A DNA stretch of 32,946 nt from Acidobacteriota bacterium (lineage in GTDB: Bacteria > Actinomycetota > Actinomycetes > S36-B12 > CAIYMF01): NCBI GenBank assembly GCA_025449595.1, contig JANWJC010000014.1, positions 1-32,946 on the forward strand, written 5' to 3'. Position 1 is the stretch's first letter. The number at the start of each line of letters is the position of its first letter. Position numbers and translations under genes: made by a program. Shown here piece after piece: positions 1-7,891 of the stretch. The notes beneath the pieces were generated by a model. It saw only the letters and a program-made list of their open reading frames with translations, had not been told where the DNA came from and did not search any database.

Positions 1-102
1 GCGAAGGCCGTCCACCTCGACCCCGCCCTGCTGCCGCAGCGCACCCCGGACACCCGCAGCCGAGACGACCGCCGCCCGAACACCCCCCGCCCCCGCCGCT
101 GA
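1..102 (+). CDS. C-terminal end of an unidentified protein (partial)
   Basis: Frame 1 is open from the window edge to a TGA at 100-102 and encodes 33 residues, including VHLDPALLPQRTPDTRSRDD and ending in a proline- and arginine-rich tail. Codon use (third positions nearly all G or C) fits a real actinobacterial gene rather than chance. The visible part has no recognisable domain, so I assign no function. It runs in the same direction as the small DUF433 gene but is separated from it by 260 bp, so it is probably not in the same operon. The stretch 103-345 between them shows no convincing gene. Confidence 0.4.
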   Translation, partial: AKAVHLDPALLPQRTPDTRSRDDRRPNTPRPRR

Positions 103-350
103 CCGTCCAGACCCGAGAACCTGCTCGGAATGTTGTAAACACCACGCTGACGGGCCGCGGCTCTGACCGCGCAGTTGGGACTGGGGATGGGCAACGGCGT
201 GGTCGCGGACCCGTTGGCCGACCTGTCGCCGCCAGGCTCTACTTCGTCATGGTGAACCTGGCCACTCGCGGGTCAGCCCGGTCATTGGATGGCCGGGGTC
301 CGCTGCCGTCGGGTTAGCCATTGGAGATGGGGGTGGCGGGAAAGACCGTC

Positions 351-365
351 TATCCTGGGGTCATG
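351..365 (+). promoter_or_regulatory. Probable leaderless promoter of the DUF433 antitoxin
   Basis: TATCCT at 351-356 matches the actinobacterial -10 pattern TANNNT and ends six bases before the ATG at 363. That spacing places the transcription start at or next to the A of the ATG. No Shine-Dalgarno sequence sits at the usual distance. I see no clear -35 box. This is an inference from pattern only. Confidence 0.4.
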
Positions 366-593
366 CTATTCGAGCGCATCACCACGGACCCGGCGTTGAT
401 GGGCGGTGCCCCTACGATCCGCGGGCTGCGTATTCCGGTGGCGACGATCGTGTCGATGGTGGCGGACGGGATGAGCGTCGAGCAGATCTGCACCGACCTG
501 CCCGACTTGACGGCTGAGGACGTGGCCGAGGCCCTGCACTACGCCGCCGAGGCGGTTCGAGAACGCCAACTCCCGCTGCGCCCCACGGCATGA
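363..593 (+). CDS. DUF433 family antitoxin-like protein
   Basis: A 76-residue protein with the DUF433 (PF04255) layout: an N-terminal segment ITTDPALMGGAPTIRGLRIP, then a helical region with SMVADGMSVEQI and a PDLTAEDVAEALHYAAE helix. In this family the segment forms a small helix-turn-helix DNA-binding fold, and members next to DUF5615 or PIN-like genes act as antitoxins. I chose the ATG at 363 over one at 321 because the family begins close to the ITTDP segment and because a -10-like box lies just upstream. The stop overlaps the start of the next gene by 4 bp (ATGA at 590-593), so translation is coupled, as is usual for an antitoxin-toxin pair. Expected role: binds the toxin and represses its own promoter. 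Confidence 0.75.
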   Translation: MLFERITTDPALMGGAPTIRGLRIPVATIVSMVADGMSVEQICTDLPDLTAEDVAEALHYAAEAVRERQLPLRPTA

Positions 594-957
594 GGTTGTT
601 GCTCGACAACAACGTTTCGCCACGGTTGGTCTCGCCGTTGTCCCGTGCTGGGTGGGATATGGTGCACCTCCGCGAGTTGGGTCTCCAGGCGGCACCCGAC
701 GCCGTCGTTCTGGATGCCGCCGAGGCAGACTCCCGTGTTCTGGTGTCAGTTGACACCGACTTGGCGCGTTGCTCGCAACCTCGCATGCCGTGGGACCCTC
801 GGTCGTCTTGGTCCGTCGTGTTGTCGGACGCCGGGTGGAACAGATCGCGGCGCTGTTGCTCGCCAACCTGCCCGCCGTCGTCGCCGACCTTCAGGCTGGC
901 AGCGCCGTCGCCCTGTCTGATGATCACATCCGGATCCGGCGACTTCCGATCGGTTGA
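590..957 (+). pseudogene. DUF5615 PIN-like toxin, broken by a -1 frameshift
   Basis: The first part (from ATG at 590) reads MRLLLDNNVSPRLVSPLSRA and continues to VLVSVDTD, the start of a DUF5615/Mut7-C-like PIN-fold nuclease with acidic active-site residues (D6, and the D residues of SVDTD). The reading then leaves the family. The missing C-terminal half (ALLATSHAVGPSVVLVRRVV, then GRRVEQIAALLLANLP and DHIRIRRLPIG) lies in the +1-shifted frame and ends at TGA 955-957. The break is at about 761-765: inserting one base into GACTT|GGCGCG restores DFGALLA. Without repair, the first frame runs on with non-family sequence to 1132. It could be a true inactivating mutation or a sequencing error. Intact length would be about 122 residues, normal for the family. 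Confidence 0.75.
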
Positions 958-1020
958 GCGCCGACGCCGACCTGTTCGAATCAGCGGCGGGTCTGGCTAC
1001 CCGTGGGCGACGAATGGTGA

Positions 1021-1039
1021 GGTTCACCGCGGTTTGACG
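1021..1039. repeat. Diverged copy of the GGTTCACCGGCGTTTGATCG repeat family
   Basis: GGTTCACCGCGGTTTGACG matches the repeat core found at 10508-10644 and at 25172, with a GC/CG swap and a missing T. It lies in the gap between the broken toxin gene and the end of the ABC transporter operon. The match is short, so chance is possible. Confidence 0.35.
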
Positions 1040-1079
1040 ACGTTACGAGCAGGTACTCGCGGGCCTTCGGCAGACGGGT

Positions 1080-1844
1080 TTATAGGACCTTGGACAGGAA
1101 CGACTTGGTGCGTTCGTGCTGGGGGTTGGTGAGCATCTCCCTCGGGCTGCCGCTCTCGACGATGACGCCACCGTCCATGAACACGACGGCATCGCCGACC
1201 TCGCGGGCGAAGCCCATCTCGTGGGTGACCACCACCATCGTCATGCCGTCCTCGGCCAGGCCGCGCATCACGTCGAGCACCTCACCGACCAGTTCCGGGT
1301 CAAGAGCTGAGGTGGGCTCGTCGAACAGCATGAGCTTGGGTTCCATCGCCAGCGCCCGGGCGATCGCGACGCGCTGCTGCTGACCGCCGGAGAGCTGGCG
1401 CGGGTAGGCGTCGTGCTTGCTGCCGAGACCTACGCGGTCGAGCAGCTTCTTGCCGCGCTCGATCACGACCGACTTCGACTCCCCCTTGACCTGGATCGGG
1501 GCCTCGATGACGTTGCCGAGCGCGGTCTTGTGCGGGAAAAGGTTGAAGTGCTGGAACACCATCCCGATCTCGGAACGCTTGGCGCACACCTCCCTGTCGC
1601 GGAGCTCGTACAGCTTCTCACCCTTCTGGCGGTAGCCCACGAGCTCGCCGTCCACGTAGAGCCGGCCCGCATTGACCTGCTCGAGGTGGTTGATGCAGCG
1701 CAGGAACGTGCTCTTGCCGGAGCCGGAGGGCCCGATCAGGCAGAACACCTCCCGGCGGGCCACCTCCAGGTCGATACCGCTGAGGACCTCGACACTTCCG
1801 AAGGACTTGCGTACGCCCTCGGCCTTCACCATGGGAACGCTCAT
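1080..1844 (-). CDS. Polar amino acid ABC transporter ATP-binding protein
   Basis: ATPase of 254 residues that powers uptake of a polar amino acid (glutamate/glutamine/aspartate type, GlnQ/GluA family). Walker A GPSGSGKS at residues 38-45, Q-loop Q98 in [10 protein letters not shown], signature LSGGQQQR at 151-158, Walker B LMLFDE at 171-176, and switch histidine H208 in VVTHEM are all intact. The length is typical for PAAT-family ATPases. The start ATG (1844) overlaps the permease stop as ATGA, so the two are translationally coupled. It is the last gene of the three-gene minus-strand operon running from 3771 to 1080. The substrate cannot be told from the ATPase. Confidence 0.93.
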   Translation of the reverse strand: MSVPMVKAEGVRKSFGSVEVLSGIDLEVARREVFCLIGPSGSGKSTFLRCINHLEQVNAGRLYVDGELVGYRQKGEKLYELRDREVCAKRSEIGMVFQHFNLFPHKTALGNVIEAPIQVKGESKSVVIERGKKLLDRVGLGSKHDAYPRQLSGGQQQRVAIARALAMEPKLMLFDEPTSALDPELVGEVLDVMRGLAEDGMTMVVVTHEMGFAREVGDAVVFMDGGVIVESGSPREMLTNPQHERTKSFLSKVL

Positions 1845-2821
1845 CGGATGCCCTCGAGGTTGGGAGCGGGTGCCTCGCGGGCAGGGGGCAGCGGTGCCCC
1901 GCCGAACCGTCGACGCAGCTTCTGGATCGGGGTCAGCGGCATGGTGCGAACCGACCCGCGGGCGAAGTACCGCTCGACGTAGAACTGACCACCGGACAGG
2001 ATCGAGGTCAGGATCAGGTACCAGATCACCGCGACTATGAGCAACGGGATCGTCTGGAAGGTACGGCCGTAGATGATCTGCGCCGCGTACAGGAGCTCGG
2101 TCACCGCTATGACGCTCGCGAGCGACGTGGTCTTGAGCATGGAGATCGTCTCGTTGCCGGTGGGGGGCACCACGACCCGCATCGCCTGCGGCAGCACGAT
2201 CCGGCGCATGGTCTTGAGCCGGGACATCCCGAGTGCCTGCGCCGCCTCGGTCTGGCCTTGGTCGACCGACAGGATGCCGGCCCGGATGATCTCTGACATG
2301 TAGGCGGCCTCGTTCAGGCCCAGTCCCAGAATGGCGGCGACAAGGGGCGCTATGAGGTTGTTGGTGTTGAACGTGACGAACTCCGGCCCGAACGGGATTC
2401 CCAACGAAACGACCGAGTACAGAGCCGCGAGGTTGAACCAGATCAAGAGCTGCACGAGGACCGGTGTGCCGCGGAAGAACCAGATGTAGACCCAGCTGGC
2501 TCCCGACACGATCGGGTTGGTCGACAGCCGCATCACGGCCAGGACCACGCCCAGGACGACGCCGATGAACATCGCAATCACGGTGAGCTCGAGTGTCACC
2601 ACCAACCCTTTGAGGATCGGTTCGCTGAAGAACCATTGCTTGACGACGGCCCACTGGAAGTTCGGGTTTGTCACAAGACCGTTCACGAGCATCGCGATGA
2701 GCACCACGATGAGCACGGCCGACACCCAGCGGCCCGGGTGGCGTACCGGGACCGCCACGACGGGGGCCGAGCCGGCAGACTGGCCCGACTCGGTCCCCAC
2801 CGCGGGTGACACCTTGTCCAC
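1841..2821 (-). CDS. Polar amino acid ABC transporter permease
   Basis: Membrane subunit of 326 residues of the HisM/GlnP family (BPD_transp_1). After a ~35-residue cytoplasmic N-terminus come a first membrane helix ([18 protein letters not shown]) and further helices. The ATPase-docking EAA loop is [21 protein letters not shown] basic cytoplasmic tail follows the last helix. Only one permease gene is present, so a homodimer is expected. I placed the start at GTG 2821, 11 bp after the stop of the binding-protein gene; an upstream extension would run into that gene. It overlaps the ATPase gene by 4 bp. Confidence 0.88.
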   Translation of the reverse strand: MDKVSPAVGTESGQSAGSAPVVAVPVRHPGRWVSAVLIVVLIAMLVNGLVTNPNFQWAVVKQWFFSEPILKGLVVTLELTVIAMFIGVVLGVVLAVMRLSTNPIVSGASWVYIWFFRGTPVLVQLLIWFNLAALYSVVSLGIPFGPEFVTFNTNNLIAPLVAAILGLGLNEAAYMSEIIRAGILSVDQGQTEAAQALGMSRLKTMRRIVLPQAMRVVVPPTGNETISMLKTTSLASVIAVTELLYAAQIIYGRTFQTIPLLIVAVIWYLILTSILSGGQFYVERYFARGSVRTMPLTPIQKLRRRFGGAPLPPAREAPAPNLEGIR

Positions 2822-2832
2822 GGTCAGGCGTC

Positions 2833-3771
2833 CTAGCTGACGGCGCCGTTGACGACCGGAGTGGTGATGGCGCCGGACTGGACGCCCCACTTGGTCAGGA
2901 TGTTGAGGTAGACGCCGCTGGCGATGAGGTTCTTCATCGCCGCGAGCACCGGCTGGGTCATCCCAGTGGTCTTCGGGATCGCGATGCCGTACGGCGCGGT
3001 TCCGTACGTCTGCCCGGTGACCTGGAACTGCCCGTTCGACTGCTTCACCTGGTAGTCCACGACCGGGGAGTCAGCCATTCCGACCTGGGCGCGACCGCTG
3101 GACAGTGCCAGGTTCGCCGAGTTCTGGTCGGGGTACGCCTGGACGTCGACGGCGGCCTTGCCCGCTGCCGTGCACTTCGCGCTCTGGGCCGTGGCATCTG
3201 CCAGCTGCGTGGTGCCCTTCTCCACGGTGACCTTGAGCCCGCACAGATCCTCGAGGGTGTTGACCGTGACGCCGGACCCCACCTTGATGAAGAACGACGT
3301 ACCTGCGCTGAAGTACGTCACGAAGTCGACGGTCTGCTCACGCACCTTGGTGTCGGTGAACGAGGACATGCCCAGGTCGTACTTGCCGGAGGCGAGACCG
3401 GGGATGATCGTGTCGAACCCGGCGTTCACCACGTTCGCAGTCAGTCCCATGACCTGCGCGAGCGCCTTGGCCAGGTCGGCGTCCATGCCGATGACCGTGG
3501 TGCCGTCGCTGTCGAAGTACTCGTTCGGGGCGTACGAGGCATCCGCGGCCACTGTGAGCGTGCCCTTGGACGAGATCGCCGCGGGGACGGTCGCAGCGAT
3601 GGTCGCGTCCTTGGTCGCCGTGATGCTGCCGGTGCTGGCACCGGTCGACGGCGCGCTGGATGCGCTGCTGGAGCCGCAGGCCGCCAGCAGCAACGGCAGG
3701 ACCGTCGCCGCGACCCCTAAGGCAAGGAGTCGACCGTGACCTTTTCGTAACGTTCCCACAGTCCCTCGCAT
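2833..3771 (-). CDS. Amino acid ABC transporter substrate-binding lipoprotein
   Basis: Extracellular solute-binding protein of family 3 (SBP_bac_3), 312 residues, expected to be lipid-anchored on the outer face of the membrane. A basic N-terminus ([14 protein letters not shown]) leads into a hydrophobic stretch and lipobox LLAAC with Cys32, followed by a Ser/Thr/Ala-rich linker. The mature domain begins at [18 protein letters not shown] and carries the family pattern [15 protein letters not shown], then [22 protein letters not shown] chose the ATG at 3771, which has a purine-rich GAGAGGCGG upstream; a longer open frame exists but would bury the signal peptide. First gene of the transporter operon. 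Probably binds glutamate, glutamine or a similar amino acid. Confidence 0.9.
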   Translation of the reverse strand: MRGTVGTLRKGHGRLLALGVAATVLPLLLAACGSSSASSAPSTGASTGSITATKDATIAATVPAAISSKGTLTVAADASYAPNEYFDSDGTTVIGMDADLAKALAQVMGLTANVVNAGFDTIIPGLASGKYDLGMSSFTDTKVREQTVDFVTYFSAGTSFFIKVGSGVTVNTLEDLCGLKVTVEKGTTQLADATAQSAKCTAAGKAAVDVQAYPDQNSANLALSSGRAQVGMADSPVVDYQVKQSNGQFQVTGQTYGTAPYGIAIPKTTGMTQPVLAAMKNLIASGVYLNILTKWGVQSGAITTPVVNGAVS

Positions 3772-3892
3772 GACACGTCCGCCTCTCGCCGCTGCCCGGG
3801 CGTCGCGTACGTCAGCGTCACGATCGACCGCGGGCATGATCACCATACGTATATCACCGATCCACAGGCGTTCGCGGACCCGTGATCAGAGC

Positions 3893-5800
3893 CTAATTGT
3901 TACTCCCGATGCCCGCCGCCCGGTCAGGGCGGCGAAGCACCTCACGGATGTCGTCGAGGACGGCTGTGTCTTCGATGGTCGCGGGGACCGGTTCGTCGCG
4001 GCCGTCGGCGATCGCGCGCATCGTGCCACGCAGGATCTTTCCCGAGCGGGTCTTCGGCAGTGCCTCGACCACCGTCACGTCACGGAACGCGGCCACCGGA
4101 CCGATGTCGCGACGTACCGCAGCCACCAGCTCGTCGCGCAGCACCGCGGGATCGATGACGACACCGGCCTTGAGGACGACAAGCCCGAGCGCGAGCTGGC
4201 CCTTGAGCTCGTCGTGCACCCCGATGACTGCGCACTCCGCGACCGCGGGGTGCGCGGCCAGCACCCCCTCGATCGCGCCCGTCGAGAGCCGGTGCCCCGC
4301 GACGTTGATGACATCGTCGGTGCGCCCCATCACCCGCAGGTAACCGTCCTCGTCGAAGAAGCCGGCGTCCCCGGTCAGGTAGTAGCCATCGAAACGTGAG
4401 AGGTACGAGTCGATGTAGCGCTGGTCGTCGCCCCAGAGGGTGGGCAGCGCACCCGGCGGCAACGGCAGCTTGATTGCGATGGAGCCGTCCTCGCCCTCCG
4501 GTGCCGGCTCGCCCTGCGGGTCCAGGATCCGTACGTCCCAACCGGGGACCGGGACGCTGGCCGACCCCGCCTTCGTCGGCATCGGGTCGAGACCGCGCAG
4601 GTTGGCGACGATGGGCCAGCCGGTCTCGGTCTGCCACCAGTGGTCGACGACGGGGACGCCGAGCTTGGCGCCGGCCCATTCGTACGTCTCGGGGTCCAGT
4701 CGCTCCCCGGCCAGGAAAAGTGTTTGCAGGCAGGAGATGTCGTACTTGCTCAACTCGGCCGCGTCCGGGTCGACGCGCTTGATGGCCCGCAGCGCGGTGG
4801 GCGCGGTGAACAGTGCCTTCACGCGGTGCTCGGCGATCACCCGCCAGAAGGCACCGGCATCTGGCGTACCTACCGGCTTGCCCTCGAACATGACGGTCGT
4901 CGCACCGACGATCAGCGGCGCGTAGACGATGTAGCTGTGGCCGACGACCCACCCGACGTCGGATGCCGTCCACCACACGTCACCGGGACCGATGTCGTAG
5001 ATCGCCGCCATCGACCAGGCGAGCGCGACGGCGTGGCCGCCGGTGTCGCGTACCACGCCTTTCGGGCGCCCGGTCGTGCCGGAGGTGTAGAGGATGTACA
5101 GCGGGTCGGTTGCTGTCACGGAGACCGGCGCTGCTGGTTCTGCCTGTGATACCAGGACATCCCAGTCGACGTAACCCTCCCCGAGCTCGACCCGGTGCTG
5201 CTCGCGCTGCAGCATCACGGTGTGCTTCGGCTGGTGCGAGCTGAGCCGCAGCGCCTCCTCGACCATCGGCAGGTACTCCACGATCCGCGACGGCTCGATC
5301 CCGCACGAGGCCGCCACGACGACCGTCGGCTGCGCGTCGTCGATGCGGGCGGCGAGCTCCTTGGCTGCGAACCCGCCGAACACGACGGAGTGCACCGCGC
5401 CGATCCGGGCGCAAGCCAGCATCGCGACGATCGCCTCGGGCACCATCGGCATGTAGATCAGCACCCGGTCGCCGTGACCCACCCCGAGCGAGCTAAGCCC
5501 GCCGGCGAATCGAGCCACCTGATCGAGCAGCTCGGCGTACGTGATGCGGCGCTGACTACCCGTGACCGGGGAGTCCCACAGCACCGCGACCTGGTCACCG
5601 CGACCCTGCTCGACGTGGCGGTCCAGCGCGTTGTACGACGTGTTCAGCTCCCCGTCCGGGAACCACCGGTAGATGGGAGCGTTGCTGCCGTCCAGCGAGC
5701 AGGTCGGCTCGCGAGTCCAGTCGATGGCGCGCGCGGCCTCGAGCCAGAAACCCTCGGGGTCATCGAGACTGCGCTGGTAGGCCGCTGCGTACCCACTCAT
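3893..5800 (-). CDS. prpE: Propionyl-CoA synthetase (propionate-CoA ligase)
   Basis: An AMP-forming acyl-CoA synthetase of 635 residues that converts propionate (possibly acetate), ATP and CoA to the acyl-CoA. It has the N-terminal acetyl-CoA-synthetase-type domain (YNALDRHVEQGRGDQVA near residue 56), the P-loop YTSGTTGRPKG at 238-248, TGDAGFFDEDGYLRVMGRTD, and the catalytic lysine at about K588 in KTRSGKILRG. The segment SCGIEPSRIVEYLPMV is characteristic of the PrpE branch rather than Acs. The SGK lysine is the known site of reversible acetylation in relatives. I chose ATG 5800 because upstream residues do not match the family. No methylcitrate-cycle or propionyl-CoA carboxylase genes are nearby. 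The 92-bp space to the transporter gene makes it a separate transcription unit or a loosely linked one. Confidence 0.88.
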   Translation of the reverse strand: MSGYAAAYQRSLDDPEGFWLEAARAIDWTREPTCSLDGSNAPIYRWFPDGELNTSYNALDRHVEQGRGDQVAVLWDSPVTGSQRRITYAELLDQVARFAGGLSSLGVGHGDRVLIYMPMVPEAIVAMLACARIGAVHSVVFGGFAAKELAARIDDAQPTVVVAASCGIEPSRIVEYLPMVEEALRLSSHQPKHTVMLQREQHRVELGEGYVDWDVLVSQAEPAAPVSVTATDPLYILYTSGTTGRPKGVVRDTGGHAVALAWSMAAIYDIGPGDVWWTASDVGWVVGHSYIVYAPLIVGATTVMFEGKPVGTPDAGAFWRVIAEHRVKALFTAPTALRAIKRVDPDAAELSKYDISCLQTLFLAGERLDPETYEWAGAKLGVPVVDHWWQTETGWPIVANLRGLDPMPTKAGSASVPVPGWDVRILDPQGEPAPEGEDGSIAIKLPLPPGALPTLWGDDQRYIDSYLSRFDGYYLTGDAGFFDEDGYLRVMGRTDDVINVAGHRLSTGAIEGVLAAHPAVAECAVIGVHDELKGQLALGLVVLKAGVVIDPAVLRDELVAAVRRDIGPVAAFRDVTVVEALPKTRSGKILRGTMRAIADGRDEPVPATIEDTAVLDDIREVLRRPDRAAGIGSNN

Positions 5801-5878
5801 GAGGGCCCCTCTCGCGCCAGTAGATCGCCGCCGCAATTCTCACACCACCCCCGGGCCAGTCGGGCGCCTCCCTCCGGT

Positions 5879-5934
5879 TGATCATGGAGTTGGGGTCGGT
5901 TGTGGCCGCGCCAGCGCACTCAAGCCCATGATCA
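5879..5934. repeat. 56-bp intergenic element with perfect 9-bp terminal inverted repeats
   Basis: TGATCATGG at 5879-5887 and CCATGATCA at 5926-5934 are exact inverted copies, enclosing GAGTTGGGGTCGGTTGTGG and further unique sequence. The element sits upstream of prpE, 79 bp from its start and 68 bp from the 3' end of the epimerase gene. Its ends resemble the termini of the larger ~100-bp elements in this window (CATGATCA core), but the rest differs. It could be a stem-loop acting as a terminator for the epimerase transcript, or a short mobile palindrome. Confidence 0.5.
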
Positions 5935-6002
5935 GCGGAGCCGAGTCAGGTTCGGGCGACCGGGCGAGCGGCCGGAAGCGCGGCTCACGTGAGCCGCTCC
6001 AG

Positions 6003-6938
6003 TCAGGCGGCGACGGGCACGCGGTACTGCGCCACGACGGCGCGCCAGACGTCGGCTGGATCGGTGGCCTGCAGGCCCAGCTCGCGGGTGGCTGCCGTGG
6101 AGTCCATGACGAAGTCCGCGTCCCACTGGTAGCGGGTGTGCTTGAGCTCCCCCATGAACTTCACGACCAGGCCGGCGGTCCGTAAGACCGGCCAGGGGAT
6201 CCGGTTCACGGCCGGCGGGCTGACGTTCGCCGCGGCGGCCAGTTCGGCGACTGCCTCGCGCTGAGAGCAGGTGATCGCGGACGGTACGTGCCAGGCCCGG
6301 CCCCAGGCGCGTTCGTCGGAGCCGAGAGCGGCCAGCGTGGTGACCATGTCATCGACGTATGTATACGTGTGCCGGGCGTCGAGGTTCCCGACGAGCGTGA
6401 GCCGCTTGCCGGCCAACAGCCGCGGCATCAACATGTCGCCGAACAGGCTGTTGGGGCCGGCGCCGAGGTAGTCCGAGCCACGTGCCTCGGCGGTACGGAT
6501 CCGACCCTGCTCGTGCAACGCCAGCGCGTCTCGCCACATCGTCGCCCGGATCTGGCCCTTCTCGTTGCCGCGCAACGGGTCGTCCTCACGGATGGGGTGG
6601 TCGACGGGGCCATAGCCGTACAGGTTGGAGCAGCTGACCAGCACCGCGCCCGAGGACTCCGCGGCGGCCAGCAGCGAGGCCGCGATGGGCGGCCAGTCGG
6701 TGGCCCAGCGGTGGTACTGCGGGTTGGCGCAGTTGTAGATCACGTCGACGCCTTCGGCGAGCCTCGCCAAAACGTCGGAGTCCGACGCGTCGGCCGCCAC
6801 GCGTTCGATCCGCTCGTGAACTGGGCCTGCACCGCGACGAGTGACGACCCGGACCGGGACTCCGGTCCGAGCGAGCGACAGCGCCAGCCGAGTGCCGATG
6901 GGGCCGGCACCCAGGACGAGGTGGGTCCGCTGTGTCAT
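6003..6938 (-). CDS. NAD(P)-dependent epimerase/dehydratase family protein
   Basis: An atypical or extended short-chain dehydrogenase of 311 residues. The N-terminal Rossmann motif is GAGPIGTRLA, with G10, G12 and G15. It continues with VIYNCANPQYHRW, the substrate-region segment CSNLYGYGPVDHPIREDD and a VDDMVTTLAAL helix. The usual catalytic YxxxK is not obvious (YGYGP has no following lysine), so it may be a regulatory or non-classical member; the substrate is unknown. A GGAGG sequence just upstream of ATG 6938 supports the start. It is divergent from a TetR gene, and the shared spacer holds paired operators that surround its promoter, so it is very likely repressed by that TetR protein. 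Confidence 0.8.
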   Translation of the reverse strand: MTQRTHLVLGAGPIGTRLALSLARTGVPVRVVTRRGAGPVHERIERVAADASDSDVLARLAEGVDVIYNCANPQYHRWATDWPPIAASLLAAAESSGAVLVSCSNLYGYGPVDHPIREDDPLRGNEKGQIRATMWRDALALHEQGRIRTAEARGSDYLGAGPNSLFGDMLMPRLLAGKRLTLVGNLDARHTYTYVDDMVTTLAALGSDERAWGRAWHVPSAITCSQREAVAELAAAANVSPPAVNRIPWPVLRTAGLVVKFMGELKHTRYQWDADFVMDSTAATRELGLQATDPADVWRAVVAQYRVPVAA

Positions 6939-6975
6939 GACGTCCTCCGAGAGGTCCCGTCTCCCGGTCCATCCG

Positions 6976-6988
6976 AGAGCGGTGCTCT
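6976..6988. promoter_or_regulatory. TetR operator O1 (AGAGCGGTGCTCT)
   Basis: A 13-bp imperfect palindrome, AGAGCGGTGCTCT, almost identical to a second copy at 7020-7032. It lies downstream of the putative -10 region of the epimerase gene, between the promoter and its start codon, where a bound dimer would block transcription. Two matching palindromes 44 bp apart in a TetR-divergent spacer make operator function likely. Confidence 0.65.
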
Positions 6989-7014
6989 GAAGTGTGGTCG
7001 ATGCCCTCGAACCT

Positions 7015-7020
7015 TGTCAA
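7015..7020 (-). promoter_or_regulatory. -35 element of the epimerase promoter
   Basis: On the minus strand TTGACA is read from 7020 to 7015, a perfect -35 consensus. The matching -10 would fall near 6990-6997 (CACACT or ACACTT, a poor match with an 18-19 bp spacer). Operator O2 abuts the -35 and operator O1 follows the -10, so the promoter is bracketed by the two palindromes. Confidence 0.5.
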
Positions 7021-7032
7021 GAGCGCTGCTCT
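7020..7032. promoter_or_regulatory. TetR operator O2 (AGAGCGCTGCTCT)
   Basis: AGAGCGCTGCTCT differs from O1 only at the central base. It overlaps the first base of the epimerase -35 element and lies about 24 bp upstream of the earliest possible tetR start codon (7056), so binding could control both divergent genes. Confidence 0.65.
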
Positions 7033-7073
7033 CGTCTCTTGCCGCCGATCTGTTTATGCGCCATGATCGGGGC

Positions 7074-7811
7074 ATGCCGACGCCCAGTGACGCCGTCCGT
7101 GACGCCGCCCTGTCGGTGCCGCGCACCGCCCGCCAACGGGCCCGTACCGAGATAACCCGAGAGATCATCGAGACCGCCCGGCGTCACCTTGCCGAGAGCG
7201 GCGCTGCGGGGCTGTCGCTGCGGGCCGTGGCCCGCGACCTGGGCATGGTCTCCAGCGCGGTGTACCGGTACGTCCCGAGCCGCGACGACCTGCTGACGGC
7301 ACTGATCATCGAGTCGTACGAGCACCTCGGAGACGCGGTCGCGAGGTCCGAGGCGCAGCTGCGGCGCGGCGACCTGGTCGGGCGTTGGCTCGCCGTCTGC
7401 CACGCGGTGCGCGACTGGGCGCTGGCGAACCCGCACGAGTACGCGCTGCTGTACGGCTCGCCGGTGCCTGGTTACGCCGCGCCGCAGGACACGGTGCCGG
7501 CGGGCACTCGAGTGCCGATGCTCCTCATGCAGCTGTCCGCCGACATCATCGACGCGGGGATGTCCCCTGAACCGCAACGGGTACCGCGCGCCGTTCACGG
7601 ATCACTGGTGCCGTTGCGTGAGGGCAGCGGGCTGCCGGGGAGCGTCCCTGACGACAGCATCGTGCGCGGGATCATGGCCTGGACCACGCTGTTCGGCGCA
7701 GTCAGCCTCGAGCTGTTCGGCCAGTACGGCGACGGGATCGCCGACCCGCGGGCGCTGTTCGACCACGAGATGCACAGGATCGCGGCCCTGCTCGTCGCCC
7801 CCGATCAGTGA
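7074..7811 (+). CDS. TetR/AcrR family transcriptional regulator, WHG-type
   Basis: A regulator of 245 residues. The N-terminal helix-turn-helix domain spans roughly residues 20-70 (TREIIETARRHLAESG, then LSLRAVARDLGMVSSAVYRYVPSRDDLLTALI). The C-terminal ligand-binding half carries the WHG/TetR_C_13 pattern WLAVCHAVRDWALANPHEYALLYGSPVPGY. It binds DNA as a dimer and is released by an unknown small ligand. The start could also be ATG 7056 (adding MRHDRG); I chose 7074 because family members start shortly before the HTH. It is divergent from the epimerase gene, and the shared operators suggest it represses that gene and possibly itself. Confidence 0.85.
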   Translation: MPTPSDAVRDAALSVPRTARQRARTEITREIIETARRHLAESGAAGLSLRAVARDLGMVSSAVYRYVPSRDDLLTALIIESYEHLGDAVARSEAQLRRGDLVGRWLAVCHAVRDWALANPHEYALLYGSPVPGYAAPQDTVPAGTRVPMLLMQLSADIIDAGMSPEPQRVPRAVHGSLVPLREGSGLPGSVPDDSIVRGIMAWTTLFGAVSLELFGQYGDGIADPRALFDHEMHRIAALLVAPDQ

Positions 7812-7891
7812 CACCGCGAGGTCGCTGCGCCGCGGCCCAGGACCGGCGGCACGTACCGCCCCGATGATCGACGCGGTCGACTGCCGCTGGA

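Noticed and set aside
281-334. Imperfect direct repeat (CATTGGATGGCCGGGG / CATTGGAGATGGGGG) upstream of the antitoxin gene as an operator
   Set aside because: Similarity is short and purine-rich, with no palindrome; not strong enough to call a site.
103-345. Possible gene remnant or insertion-sequence scar between the partial first gene and the antitoxin
   Set aside because: No frame gives recognisable protein sequence and no terminal repeats are visible.
3835-3860. CATGATCACC...near the binding-protein gene as another copy of the inverted-repeat element
   Set aside because: Only the CATGATCA core matches; the following bases and any inverted partner are missing.
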